Source of the DNA: Neisseriaceae bacterium
GTDB lineage: Bacteria > Pseudomonadota > Gammaproteobacteria > Burkholderiales > UBA11063
Length of the DNA: 32,618 nt
NCBI GenBank assembly: GCA_947441745.1
Contig: CANEUJ010000001.1
Coordinates: forward strand, 1-32,618
Direction: 5' to 3'
The notes under the pieces were generated by a model. The model had not been told where the DNA came from. It saw only the letters and a program-made list of their open reading frames with translations, and made no database searches. Shown one piece after another: positions 7,409 to 18,787 of this stretch. Every line of letters begins with the position of its first letter. The stretch's first letter is position 1. The position numbers and the translations under genes are program-made.

Positions 7409-9112
7409 ATGCAAATCGAACAAACACTGATTGATGAAATAATTCGTAAGAATGACATTGCTGAAGTAATCGGTAAATCGCTGAAACTAAAGCGAAGTGG
7501 CGGTAATTATTTTGCTTGCTGCCCATTTCATAACGAAAAATCAGCCTCATTCTCGGTGAATATTAATAAACAATTCTTTCACTGCTTTGGTTGTGGCGAA
7601 TCTGGTAATGTAGTTACCTTTGTAATGAAATATAGTGGACTAAGCTTTGTAGATGCTATCAAATCATTGGCTAGTAATGCTCAGGTTTATATTCCTGAGA
7701 ATAAAATAACTATTTCCAAAGAGCAAATAGCACAACAAAAAGAACATAAGCTAAACCTTGAAGGTACTATAAACCAAGTAGTTAGTTATTATCAAAACAA
7801 TCTCACTAATTCAAGCATAGCCAGTAATTATCTAGCCAAACGTGGCTTAGCAAAAGTTATCGCTGACAAATTTCTCCTAGGTTATGTACCAAATACACCA
7901 AACCCACTATCTGGATTATTTAAAGATTACGCTACTAATAAATTCTTAATTGATGCTGGACTTGTTGTCAAAAATGAGGCTGGTAAAATCTATGATAGGT
8001 TTCGCGATCGGATTATGTTTCCGATTAGGAATGTTGGAGGTAACGTAATAGGTTTTGGTGGTAGAATTATTGATAAAGGTGAACCTAAATACCTAAATTC
8101 GCCTGAGACAGAGTTATTTAATAAATCATTAGAGCTGTATGGGTTATTTGAAGCTCAAAAGCAGATTAGAGATAAGAACCAAGCTTTTGTGGTTGAAGGC
8201 TATATGGATGTTATCGCCATGTTTCAGTTTGGAATTAATAATGTTGTTGCTAGTATGGGAACTGCTGCAACTGATGAACAAATTAAAAAACTATTTCGTG
8301 TTTGTGATGATATTTATTTTTGTTTTGATGGTGATAAGGCGGGACAAAAAGCTGCTTGGAGGGCTTTAGAGCGATCAATTCCATTAGTTACTGATGCTAA
8401 AGCAGTACATTTTATCTTTTTACCGACAGATCATGACCCCGATAGCTTTTTACGTAAGCATGGTACAAGCGAATTTATCAAATATCAAAATGAACATTGT
8501 CTCTCGATGTCAGATTTTTTGTTGAAGCAACTTGCTTTAGGGATAAATACAAGTAGCAATGAAGGTAAGGCAAAACTAATTAGTATTGCAAAACCATATA
8601 TCGAACAAGTAACTGCGGTAGCACTACAAGTAATGCTAAAAAAACAACTAGCATCATTGGTAGAGCTTGAAGCAACTGTATTAGAAAGTATTTTAAATAA
8701 CCGCTCACGCTATGCTTTTTATACCCAAAGACTAAATCCTAAGCTACTTCCTGAGACTACAAGAGTTCCATTAATCAATAAGATTTTAATAATAATCAAA
8801 ACTGCCCTAAAAAATGTAGGGTGGGTAATTAACTACAAACTACCAGAACCAGATGAGCTTGAAGGGTTAAGTCGTGAGATACTTGATCTGATAATTTTAT
8901 TAGATTATATCCAAAGTAATTATGATGATGGTGATACAGTTGAACTACAAAATATAGAATGTGAAAGCCTTAATCTAAACAATCTCAAAACCAGGTCTGA
9001 TGAACTAATTGATACCAATGAAAAAGACTTTATCAAACGCTTAGACATCTTACTTAAACGAACTCGCCATCGAGTAACCCGCATCCCCAACATCCCCATG
9101 AAGAGCAATTAG
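7409..9112 (+). CDS. dnaG: DNA primase DnaG
   Basis: Makes the RNA primers for the replication fork. The N-terminal CHC2 zinc ribbon has its ligands at C38, H41, C59 and C62 (CPFH...CFGCG). The TOPRIM catalytic core shows VEGYMDVIA with E263 and FDGDKAG with D307 and D309. The C-terminal helicase-binding part is less conserved. At 567 residues it is slightly shorter than E. coli DnaG (581). It begins 20 nt after nusB. The usual macromolecular-synthesis neighbours rpsU and rpoD are not next to it. Confidence 0.97.
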   Translation: MQIEQTLIDEIIRKNDIAEVIGKSLKLKRSGGNYFACCPFHNEKSASFSVNINKQFFHCFGCGESGNVVTFVMKYSGLSFVDAIKSLASNAQVYIPENKITISKEQIAQQKEHKLNLEGTINQVVSYYQNNLTNSSIASNYLAKRGLAKVIADKFLLGYVPNTPNPLSGLFKDYATNKFLIDAGLVVKNEAGKIYDRFRDRIMFPIRNVGGNVIGFGGRIIDKGEPKYLNSPETELFNKSLELYGLFEAQKQIRDKNQAFVVEGYMDVIAMFQFGINNVVASMGTAATDEQIKKLFRVCDDIYFCFDGDKAGQKAAWRALERSIPLVTDAKAVHFIFLPTDHDPDSFLRKHGTSEFIKYQNEHCLSMSDFLLKQLALGINTSSNEGKAKLISIAKPYIEQVTAVALQVMLKKQLASLVELEATVLESILNNRSRYAFYTQRLNPKLLPETTRVPLINKILIIIKTALKNVGWVINYKLPEPDELEGLSREILDLIILLDYIQSNYDDGDTVELQNIECESLNLNNLKTRSDELIDTNEKDFIKRLDILLKRTRHRVTRIPNIPMKSN

Positions 9113-9157
9113 TTAGAGATCATACGTCTTCACAGCATTTTCTAATTTAATTACCCA

Positions 9158-9187
9158 TTGACACAACATAAATACTAAACTTATTAT
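9158..9187 (+). promoter_or_regulatory. Probable sigma70 promoter upstream of the alpha/beta hydrolase
   Basis: A perfect TTGACA at 9158-9163 is followed after 18 bp by TATTAT (9182-9187, 5 of 6). A second possible -10, TATACT at 9226-9231 with TG one base before it, lies closer to the gene but lacks a -35. Transcription of 9251-10219 is therefore likely independent of dnaG. Confidence 0.55.
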
Positions 9188-9250
9188 TCTATAGCTATGA
9201 TAATATACCGTTATGAATCAGGTGTTATACTCGTTTTAGAAAATTAAGAA

Positions 9251-9880
9251 ATGACAACCACAAATCCCCTTATACCCAAAAATGCACGTCAGATATTTAT
9301 TGATGGCCCTGTAGGTAGACTTGATTGCTTAGAGCTATCTCCAGCAGGTGATGTTATAGGTATTGCAATTATTGCCCACCCTGACCCTAAAGGTGGCGGT
9401 ACTAATACTAATAAAATAGTCCAAACTATAGCCAAAGTTCTTACTCAAAAGGGTTATCTGTGCTATTGCCCTAACTTACGTGGTGTAGGACTAAGCGATG
9501 GGGTTCACGACATGGGTATTGGTGAAGTAGCGGATGCCAAAGCGATTCATAATTTTATTCGTAAAGAACACCCAAATGTACCTCTAATCTTAGCAGGATT
9601 TTCTTTTGGTACTAGCGTTGTAAGTAATCTAGCTATACAAGTAGAATATAAACAACTAATTCTAATTGGACCAGCAGTAAGTCGCTACCACGTAACAGTA
9701 ACAGATATTACAAAAACTATTGTCATTCATGGTGAAGAAGATGAAGTAATACCATTAGCTGAGGTATTTAAATGGGGACGCGAAAACAACCAAGCAATAA
9801 TTTGGTATCCCTCAACAGGACATTTTTTTCATGGTAAAATCATTGGCTTAGCCAACCTTCTTTCGCAATTAATTCTATAG
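9251..9880 (+). CDS. Alpha/beta hydrolase (COG2945-like)
   Basis: Serine hydrolase of the small alpha/beta-fold group whose members often carry an HPxPxxGG motif; the substrate is unknown. An oxyanion-type segment AHPDPKGGGT lies at about residues 42-51. The nucleophile elbow GFSFG is at 116-120 (S118). The Asp candidate is D164 in HGEEDEVIP and the His candidate is H191 in STGHFFHG. The 209 residues fit the group. No signal peptide is seen, so it is likely cytoplasmic. Its stop is 9 nt before the next gene, and the pair shares the promoter region at 9158-9231. Confidence 0.88.
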   Translation: MTTTNPLIPKNARQIFIDGPVGRLDCLELSPAGDVIGIAIIAHPDPKGGGTNTNKIVQTIAKVLTQKGYLCYCPNLRGVGLSDGVHDMGIGEVADAKAIHNFIRKEHPNVPLILAGFSFGTSVVSNLAIQVEYKQLILIGPAVSRYHVTVTDITKTIVIHGEEDEVIPLAEVFKWGRENNQAIIWYPSTGHFFHGKIIGLANLLSQLIL

Positions 9881-9889
9881 GAAATTATT

Positions 9890-10219
9890 ATGGCAGTTTA
9901 TACCAAATACCCCCACAAAGAGCTTCATATGCGAGTTCGCCATCTAAACAATCGCGATTTCGCAATTTTATTTGGAGTATTTATTGGAATGGGTGTTGCT
10001 ATTGATGGAATATTCTTCCAACAGTTCATAATAGCACCAATACTTGGAAATGTGGTTAATAGTAGTATATACTTTAAAATAGGTGCCATAATCCTTAGTG
10101 GTGGCACCTTTGGTAATCTACTTAGTTATGTCGGTTCATGTATAGATATAATTACTAATTATAATACTATTTTCGATTTAATTGACAAAGTTAGATGTAA
10201 AAGACTAAAATTTAATTAA
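9890..10219 (+). CDS. Small membrane protein of unknown function
   Basis: I do not recognise this 109-residue protein. It has a basic N-terminus with several Arg and His, a hydrophobic glycine-rich stretch at about residues 25-52, a second at about 62-88, and a basic tail (KVRCKRLKF). This suggests two membrane helices with positive ends inside. A good AGGAA site lies before the ATG, 9 nt after the hydrolase stop, which supports real translation and co-expression. Its last 15 nt overlap the end of the convergent BON lipoprotein gene. No catalytic motif is visible. Confidence 0.7.
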   Translation: MAVYTKYPHKELHMRVRHLNNRDFAILFGVFIGMGVAIDGIFFQQFIIAPILGNVVNSSIYFKIGAIILSGGTFGNLLSYVGSCIDIITNYNTIFDLIDKVRCKRLKFN

Positions 10220-10768
10220 ATTTACTACGTCTTTAACTCCACTGATTTCACGTATGCCATTAATTGCACCGTTTATTTGTATTTTATCACCAGCATCTTT
10301 GCCTAATAAATAAACTACCCCCGCACACGTCACCACTTTAATATTATTGGTGTTGACTTCTTTTTGGGCAATTAATCTGGTTTTGGCAGCTGATGTTATA
10401 TAAGCATCTTTTGAGATATCGCCAATAGATTCTTTTTTGCCTATTTTTAGATGATTCAATACTTTTTTAACACCTTCAGTATTTTCTACCGCAAGATTTG
10501 CTTTATTGTATTCTTTCTGAGATGGAACTTGTCCCGCTAACAAAATATCACTATCATAGCTTGCAACCGTAAAACTACCACTTGGCACTTGTGCATCTAG
10601 AACTGAGTTTACTTTATGCTCCAAACTTTGATCCCCTAGTACGCCACCACCACCACGAGCATCAGCTCCAGTTGCTGTAGCAGCACCGACTCCAGCACCA
10701 ATTACTGTTGCAGCACAACCAGTCATAACTGTTATGACAACACCTAGCATTAATATTTTTTTTAACAT
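10205..10768 (-). CDS. Lipoprotein with two BON domains (DolP/OsmY-like)
   Basis: Probable outer-membrane or periplasmic lipoprotein. Residues 1-18 form a lipoprotein signal with lipobox VMTGC (C18). A Gly/Ala-rich linker (about 20-48) leads to two BON repeats at about 50-110 and 118-186, each with the alternating hydrophobic pattern and G-V motifs (EGVKKVLNHL, SGVKDVVNLI). This is the layout of DolP (YraP), which helps outer-membrane integrity at division sites, but BON lipoproteins are diverse and orthology is not shown. AGGGG lies 7 nt before the ATG. It starts 23 nt after the arginase gene and may be the tail of that operon. Confidence 0.88.
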   Translation of the reverse strand: MLKKILMLGVVITVMTGCAATVIGAGVGAATATGADARGGGGVLGDQSLEHKVNSVLDAQVPSGSFTVASYDSDILLAGQVPSQKEYNKANLAVENTEGVKKVLNHLKIGKKESIGDISKDAYITSAAKTRLIAQKEVNTNNIKVVTCAGVVYLLGKDAGDKIQINGAINGIREISGVKDVVNLIKF

Positions 10769-10791
10769 TTCAAAACCCCTATCATAAAAAA

Positions 10792-11637
10792 CTATAAAAT
10801 CACCTTAAGTAATTCTACAACACACCCAATGGTCTTACCGCTTGGATCAAAATGATCATTACATTCTGTAATTTCTACCCCTACAAGTTTTGATTTATCG
10901 ATTTTTGATAATGCGTGAATGCAATCAAAAAAATTAATCCCATCATTCGCTGGAGTACCAACACCTGGTGCAAATTCTGGATCAAAACCATCTAGATCAA
11001 TACTTAGTCCAATTTTATCTACTTTTGAGGCTAAATTACTCCATGCTTCTTCAAATACTTCACCAAAACCACGTTCGCTAATTTCTTCAGTATAATAAAT
11101 TTTCACACCGAGACCTTCAAGGCGTTGTCTTTCAACCGCCTCATAAGAACGAATCCCAAAAAAAACTATATTCTTAGGATCTAGTTTTGGATTATTATCT
11201 AAAATATTCAAAAACTCCTCATACCCCTCACCAATAAGTGTTGCAACTGGCATACCATGAATATTACCACTTTCACTATCTTCAGGTGTATGAGCATCTA
11301 AATGCGCATCTAACCAGATTAGACCGTAACTTTGATCTTTTAGAGCTGTTGCTACTCCACTCCAAGAGCCAATAGCACACGAATGATCCCCACCAATAAT
11401 AACTGGTAATTGATTGTTTAGTACTGCATCTTGAGTTAGAAGTGCTAATTCAGTAAAAAAACGTGTAAGACTAGGTATATCATGCCCTCCATCAGTATAA
11501 TACACTATCTTGTCAAACTCCAAACCTAAAGGCTTCAGTAGATCATTTCTGGTTAAAATATCTGGAGTATCCGCAGAGCCTCGTGTGCCTGCACAAGCAT
11601 CAATAGCTGCACCGATAAGTTTTATTTTATGTGTCAT
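10792..11637 (-). CDS. rocF: Arginase (ureohydrolase family)
   Basis: Binuclear manganese hydrolase that splits arginine into ornithine and urea. All six metal ligands are present: H85 in GGDHS, D110, H112 and D114 in WLDAHLDAH, and D214 and D216 in SIDLDGFDP. SESGNIHGMP at about 121-130 is the arginase substrate loop, which favours arginase over agmatinase. The 281 residues are slightly short (about 300 is usual). The start is one nt after the stop of the ornithine cyclodeaminase gene, with GGAA inside that gene as binding site. The pairing with an ornithine-using enzyme supports the substrate. Formiminoglutamase and other ureohydrolases are less likely. Confidence 0.9.
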   Translation of the reverse strand: MTHKIKLIGAAIDACAGTRGSADTPDILTRNDLLKPLGLEFDKIVYYTDGGHDIPSLTRFFTELALLTQDAVLNNQLPVIIGGDHSCAIGSWSGVATALKDQSYGLIWLDAHLDAHTPEDSESGNIHGMPVATLIGEGYEEFLNILDNNPKLDPKNIVFFGIRSYEAVERQRLEGLGVKIYYTEEISERGFGEVFEEAWSNLASKVDKIGLSIDLDGFDPEFAPGVGTPANDGINFFDCIHALSKIDKSKLVGVEITECNDHFDPSGKTIGCVVELLKVIL

Positions 11638-11638
11638 A

Positions 11639-12691
11639 TTATTCCAAAACTGAGATTAAATTTTTAGGATCGCTAATTTGTGGGATTAAATCCATCTCAT
11701 GTCCTATCGAATATTTATTTGCCAAATCTAAAATTAAGCGAAGTACCGAATAATCCTCAATTGCAAATCCAACTGAATCAAATACTGTAATCTCTGCATC
11801 ATTGGTACGTGCTGGTTTTTTACCAGCAATTAACTCCCATAGTTCTGCATATACTAATCTATCAACTTCAGCACTACTTAATAATTGAATATCGCCCTCA
11901 ATTATTGTTTGTGGCGTATATTCTACAACTATTTTACTTCTATAAAGAGTCTTAACATCAAGCTCAGTCTTACCAGGGCAATCTCCACCCAAGCCACTTA
12001 TATGCATCCCATGCGATACCCAAGAGTCATCAATCACTACAACATGCCCCTTGCAAGCAGTACAAACAATCACTACATCAGCACCAACTACTGCATCTTT
12101 AGCCGTGTCACATGGAAGCAAATTATATCCTTTGAGATTATTGGCAAATTTGTCCATTGCGTTTTTATCAGTATCATAATACCTAATAGTAGTAAATTTA
12201 CGTACCAAAAGATGAGCTTTTACTTCAAACTCACTTTGAGCTCCTGTTCCGATAATAGCCAAAATACTACTATCTTGGCGTGCAAGTAAATCACAAGCAA
12301 TTATTGTAGTTGCTGCAGTTCTAAATGCTGTTAAGGCTGTCATTTCTGACACTAATTGTGGATACCCATTTTCAACCAAGGATAACTGTCCAGTTGCAAT
12401 AACGGTTTGTCTTGCAGTAAGAGGGTTTTTAGGATGCCCATTTACGCATTTATAAGTATAATACTTACTATCAGCGGTTGGCATTAGCTCAATCACTCCA
12501 TCATCAACATGAATAGCATGACGCGGGCTTTTATGAAATTCATGCCAACGACTAAAATCAGCTTTTATATACTCTATCAAATCAAGCATGAAATTATCAA
12601 ATCCATGGATACTTACAATCTTTGCTACATCCTGTACCGTTATGACCTTGGTTAAATGAGGGGAATAATTAAAATTCCCTGTCGTTTCCAT
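11639..12691 (-). CDS. Ornithine cyclodeaminase
   Basis: NAD-dependent enzyme of the mu-crystallin family that turns ornithine into proline and ammonia. The substrate segment YTYKCVNGHPKN with K81 is present. Residues 144-154 form the dinucleotide loop AIIGTGAQSE, and GLGGDCPGKTELD carries the Asp expected in cyclodeaminases. The 350 residues match the well-studied pseudomonad enzyme. Together with arginase it gives a two-step route from arginine to proline that releases urea and ammonia. The gene lies 27 nt after eno, with only a weak ribosome binding site. Other members of the family (alanine dehydrogenase, opine-type reductases) are less likely given the GGDCPGKTE motif. Confidence 0.9.
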   Translation of the reverse strand: METTGNFNYSPHLTKVITVQDVAKIVSIHGFDNFMLDLIEYIKADFSRWHEFHKSPRHAIHVDDGVIELMPTADSKYYTYKCVNGHPKNPLTARQTVIATGQLSLVENGYPQLVSEMTALTAFRTAATTIIACDLLARQDSSILAIIGTGAQSEFEVKAHLLVRKFTTIRYYDTDKNAMDKFANNLKGYNLLPCDTAKDAVVGADVVIVCTACKGHVVVIDDSWVSHGMHISGLGGDCPGKTELDVKTLYRSKIVVEYTPQTIIEGDIQLLSSAEVDRLVYAELWELIAGKKPARTNDAEITVFDSVGFAIEDYSVLRLILDLANKYSIGHEMDLIPQISDPKNLISVLE

Positions 12692-12718
12692 ATCTTATTA
12701 GCCTATAAAAATTATATC

Positions 12719-14008
<1,290 letters not shown>

Positions 14009-14025
14009 TTATTATCCTTATAAAT

Positions 14026-14853
14026 TTATAGTTTTTTTACCAGTTTATCAATAGCCATAATTTCAGTTAAGAAACTCTCTATTTCATACATTGGAAATGA
14101 ATTAGGCCCATCAGATTTAGCTTCAGATGGATTAGGATGGGTTTCCATAAATATTCCACTTACCCCAACGGCAACAGCCGCACGGGCTAATACTGGAACA
14201 AATTCTCTTTGCCCACCAGAGCTAGTTCCTTGCCCTCCAGGCAACTGTACCGAATGTGTTGCATCAAACACTACTGGGCAGTTGGTTTCTCTCATAACCA
14301 CAAGACTACGCATATCAGACACTAGGTTATTGTAGCCAAAGCTAACTCCTCGTTCACAAGCCATAATTAGTCCATGACCTTCAACATTTTGAGCCTTACT
14401 TGTTACATATTTCATGTCCCAAGGCCCCAAAAACTGACCTTTTTTGATATTAACTACATTACCAGTTTTAGCTACTGCTTTAATAAAATTAGTCTGGCGA
14501 CATAAAAAAGCTGGAGTTTGTAATATATCTGCAACTTCAGCAACTTGGTCAATCTCTTCTAATTCATGTACATCGGTTAATACCTTAAGACCCAATTGAC
14601 TCTTTACTTCAGATAAGATTTTTAAACCATTATCGATTCCAGGGCCTCTAAAAGTAGAGTCAGAACTACGATTAGCTTTATCATAGCTTGACTTATAGAT
14701 AAAATTTATTCCCAAACGGTCAGTAATTTCCTTAAGATAACCAGCTGTATCAATTGCTAATTGCTTTGATTCAATTACACAAGGGCCAGCGATTAGAAAT
14801 AACGGCTTGTTTAGACCAATTTCAGTATCAAATAATTTCCAAGTGGTTTGCAT
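14026..14853 (-). CDS. kdsA: 3-deoxy-8-phosphooctulonate synthase (Kdo-8-P synthase)
   Basis: Condenses arabinose-5-phosphate with phosphoenolpyruvate to make Kdo-8-phosphate for the lipopolysaccharide core, so the organism has a Gram-negative outer membrane. The 275 residues are near the family norm. Signatures include [62 protein letters not shown] and [16 protein letters not shown]. Its ATG directly abuts the pyrG TAA, with AAGGGAG just upstream inside the end of pyrG, so the two are coupled. Confidence 0.97.
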   Translation of the reverse strand: MQTTWKLFDTEIGLNKPLFLIAGPCVIESKQLAIDTAGYLKEITDRLGINFIYKSSYDKANRSSDSTFRGPGIDNGLKILSEVKSQLGLKVLTDVHELEEIDQVAEVADILQTPAFLCRQTNFIKAVAKTGNVVNIKKGQFLGPWDMKYVTSKAQNVEGHGLIMACERGVSFGYNNLVSDMRSLVVMRETNCPVVFDATHSVQLPGGQGTSSGGQREFVPVLARAAVAVGVSGIFMETHPNPSEAKSDGPNSFPMYEIESFLTEIMAIDKLVKKL

Positions 14854-16550
<1,697 letters not shown>

Positions 16551-16584
16551 TGTATGTGATCTTTCTAATTTTATTTGTAGCATT

Positions 16585-16618
16585 ATTATACCGTATTTTC
16601 CCCATTACTTGCTGGGGA
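16585..16618 (-). promoter_or_regulatory. pyrG promoter -10 with overlapping inverted repeat
   Basis: A perfect TATAAT on the minus strand lies at 16585-16590, and no good -35 stands 17 bp upstream. The inverted repeat TCCCCA-8-TGGGGA at 16599-16618 covers the spacer and -35 region. With a weak -35, this could be an activator or repressor site. The same repeat is a poor terminator for murJ because no T-run follows on the minus strand. Confidence 0.45.
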
Positions 16619-16672
16619 TTCCCAAAGTTTTAGTGTCAGCAACATCGATTGTTTAGGATTAATAAATGATGC

Positions 16673-18220
16673 CTAGTGTTTGGCTTGTGTGAAATGATGT
16701 ACTCGAAATCCCAAAGCAAATAAACTGGCAAAATAACTAACAATAGCAATTATTAGTAATACCAGAAGTGAAAACACTCTAAGATAAGACTTACCATTAA
16801 AATCTAATGATAAAAAATGTTTACAAAGAAATAAGCATAAAGCCATAACAACTACAGCTACAATCATCTTTAATAAAAACATCCGCCAACCACTCTGCGG
16901 TACATAAATACCGCGCTTAATGAGTAAATAACACAAAGACCCAGCATTAAGACATGCCCCAAGCCCAATAGATAGAGCAAGCCCAGCATGTTTAAATGGT
17001 CCAATAAAAGCTAAATTCATCAATTGAGTACAAATAAGCACACAAATTGCAATTTTAACTGGAGTTTTTATATCTTGATTAGCATAAAACCCTGGCCCAA
17101 ACACTTTAACTAAGATTATTCCAGTTAAGCCAACAGCATAAGCAGTTAAAGCTCTATCAGTCATTGCCACATCAAACAAGTCAAATTTACCATGCATAAA
17201 TAACGTCATAGTAAGCTCTTTTGCGGTAATTGCCAAACCAACAGTTGCTGGTAATGCCATTAACAAACATAACCGCACTCCCCAGTCCATAGTTTTTGAA
17301 AATTCAAGCGTATTTTTATTACTTGCATGTTTTGATAAACTAGGTAACAAAATAGTACCTAAGGCAACACCCAAAACTCCTGTTGGAAATTCCATCAATC
17401 GATCAGCATAATACATCCACGATACACTTCCACTGGGTAGGTAGGAAGCAAAAATAGTATTTATAACTAAGCTAATTTGTGAAATTGACATCGCAAATAC
17501 AGCAGGAACCATAAGTCTAACCACACGCCAAACCGCACTATTACGAAAATCAATCCGTGGTATTACTAGCATATCTATTTTTCGTAAGAAAGGTAATTGA
17601 AAACTAAGCTGAAGTATTCCACCAACAAATACAGCAACTGCAATTGTCATGATAGGTGGATTAAAAAAATGTCTTAATAATAAAGCAAAAATAAGCCATA
17701 TAAGATTAAGTATAGTTGGCGTAAATGCTGGTATTGAAAACTTACCCCAAGTATTTAGTACCCCACTTACTAACGATGCTATAGATATAAAAAATATATA
17801 CGGAAATGTTATTCTAAGTAATATTACAGTTAGATGAAATTTCTGAGGATCAGTGGTAAAACCAGGAGCAGTAATTAAAATCACAGCCCCAGCAAATACC
17901 ACTCCAAGAATAGTAAAAAGAATTAGTACCAAAGCTAATAAGCCAGTAACACTAGCCACAAAATCACGAGTCTCTTTATGAGTTCTTTGGTTTTTATATT
18001 CTGCCAGTACTGGCACAAATGCTTGAGAAAAAGCACCTTCAGCAAATATACGCCTAAGTAAATTCGGCAACTTAAACGCTACCAAAAACGCATCACTAGC
18101 AAATCCAGCACCAAAGTAACGTGCCATAACCATATCACGCATAAATCCAATTATACGTGATATTAAAGTCATACCACTTACATTAAGAAGCGAACGAAAT
18201 AGGCTTTTTGATTGTGCCAT
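16673..18220 (-). CDS. murJ: Lipid II flippase MurJ
   Basis: Inner-membrane MOP-family transporter that flips lipid II for peptidoglycan synthesis. The 515 residues carry about 14 hydrophobic helices. The N-terminus LLNVSGMTLISRIIGFMRDMVMARYFGAG and the following SDAFLVAFKLPNLLRRIFAEGAFSQAFVPV are typical MurJ signatures, including the conserved arginines. It overlaps the cytochrome b561 gene by one base (TAATG) and is the last gene of the run from lysA. The gap of 181 bp to pyrG holds the pyrG control region. Confidence 0.97.
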   Translation of the reverse strand: MAQSKSLFRSLLNVSGMTLISRIIGFMRDMVMARYFGAGFASDAFLVAFKLPNLLRRIFAEGAFSQAFVPVLAEYKNQRTHKETRDFVASVTGLLALVLILFTILGVVFAGAVILITAPGFTTDPQKFHLTVILLRITFPYIFFISIASLVSGVLNTWGKFSIPAFTPTILNLIWLIFALLLRHFFNPPIMTIAVAVFVGGILQLSFQLPFLRKIDMLVIPRIDFRNSAVWRVVRLMVPAVFAMSISQISLVINTIFASYLPSGSVSWMYYADRLMEFPTGVLGVALGTILLPSLSKHASNKNTLEFSKTMDWGVRLCLLMALPATVGLAITAKELTMTLFMHGKFDLFDVAMTDRALTAYAVGLTGIILVKVFGPGFYANQDIKTPVKIAICVLICTQLMNLAFIGPFKHAGLALSIGLGACLNAGSLCYLLIKRGIYVPQSGWRMFLLKMIVAVVVMALCLFLCKHFLSLDFNGKSYLRVFSLLVLLIIAIVSYFASLFALGFRVHHFTQAKH

Positions 18221-18756
18221 TAATTCTCATTCTTATTACAGATATTTGGTATCATTCGACGTAACAACTGGTCTTTAAAAAAGTAATGATGAATTATCGC
18301 AATGGCTGCATGCCCAAAAGCTAGGATAATAACAGCATGAGCAAGCCATAAATGAAACTCTTTCATCACATGAGTGACCGCTTTAGGGTACTCTCCAATA
18401 AATGTAGGTATTGGAATAATACCTAGAAAACTCAATGGATAACCATGAGCCTCAGTCATCAAAATACCACCAACAGGGATTAAAATCATTAATATATAAA
18501 GCAATACTTGCCCAACAATCGCAGCAAACTGCTCAGTTTCAGAAACCTGTGATAATTTATGCGGATATTTACTAGTAAAACGCCAAATTATACGAAGTAC
18601 TACTAATAGTAAAATCGTAAGCCCAATTTGCTCATGCAAATTGTATAGACTACTAGCATCAAGCGTAAGCCCCAAGATATAATTAGTTATTATCAGTAGT
18701 GCAATACTCCAATGTAGAAATTTAGCTACTGGATTGTAATTATTAACGTGTGCCAT
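18220..18756 (-). CDS. Cytochrome b561 family protein
   Basis: Di-haem membrane cytochrome of the bacterial b561 type, which passes electrons within the inner membrane. I start it at 18756 (MAHVNNYNPVAKFLHWS) because AAGGAT lies 7 nt upstream; an upstream in-frame ATG would add eight residues and has no site. The 178 residues have about four membrane helices. Candidate haem ligands are in FLHWSIALL, NLHEQIGL, WLAHAVIILAFGHAA and IIHHYFF. In E. coli a cytochrome of this family (yceJ) is next to yceI, and a YceI gene lies three genes upstream in this same run. Confidence 0.92.
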   Translation of the reverse strand: MAHVNNYNPVAKFLHWSIALLIITNYILGLTLDASSLYNLHEQIGLTILLLVVLRIIWRFTSKYPHKLSQVSETEQFAAIVGQVLLYILMILIPVGGILMTEAHGYPLSFLGIIPIPTFIGEYPKAVTHVMKEFHLWLAHAVIILAFGHAAIAIIHHYFFKDQLLRRMIPNICNKNEN

Positions 18757-18787
18757 AATATTTATCCTTTTAAAATACAATATAGAT

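Noticed and set aside
16599..16618. Terminator for murJ
   Set aside because: The stem has no T-run on the minus strand and coincides with the pyrG promoter region.
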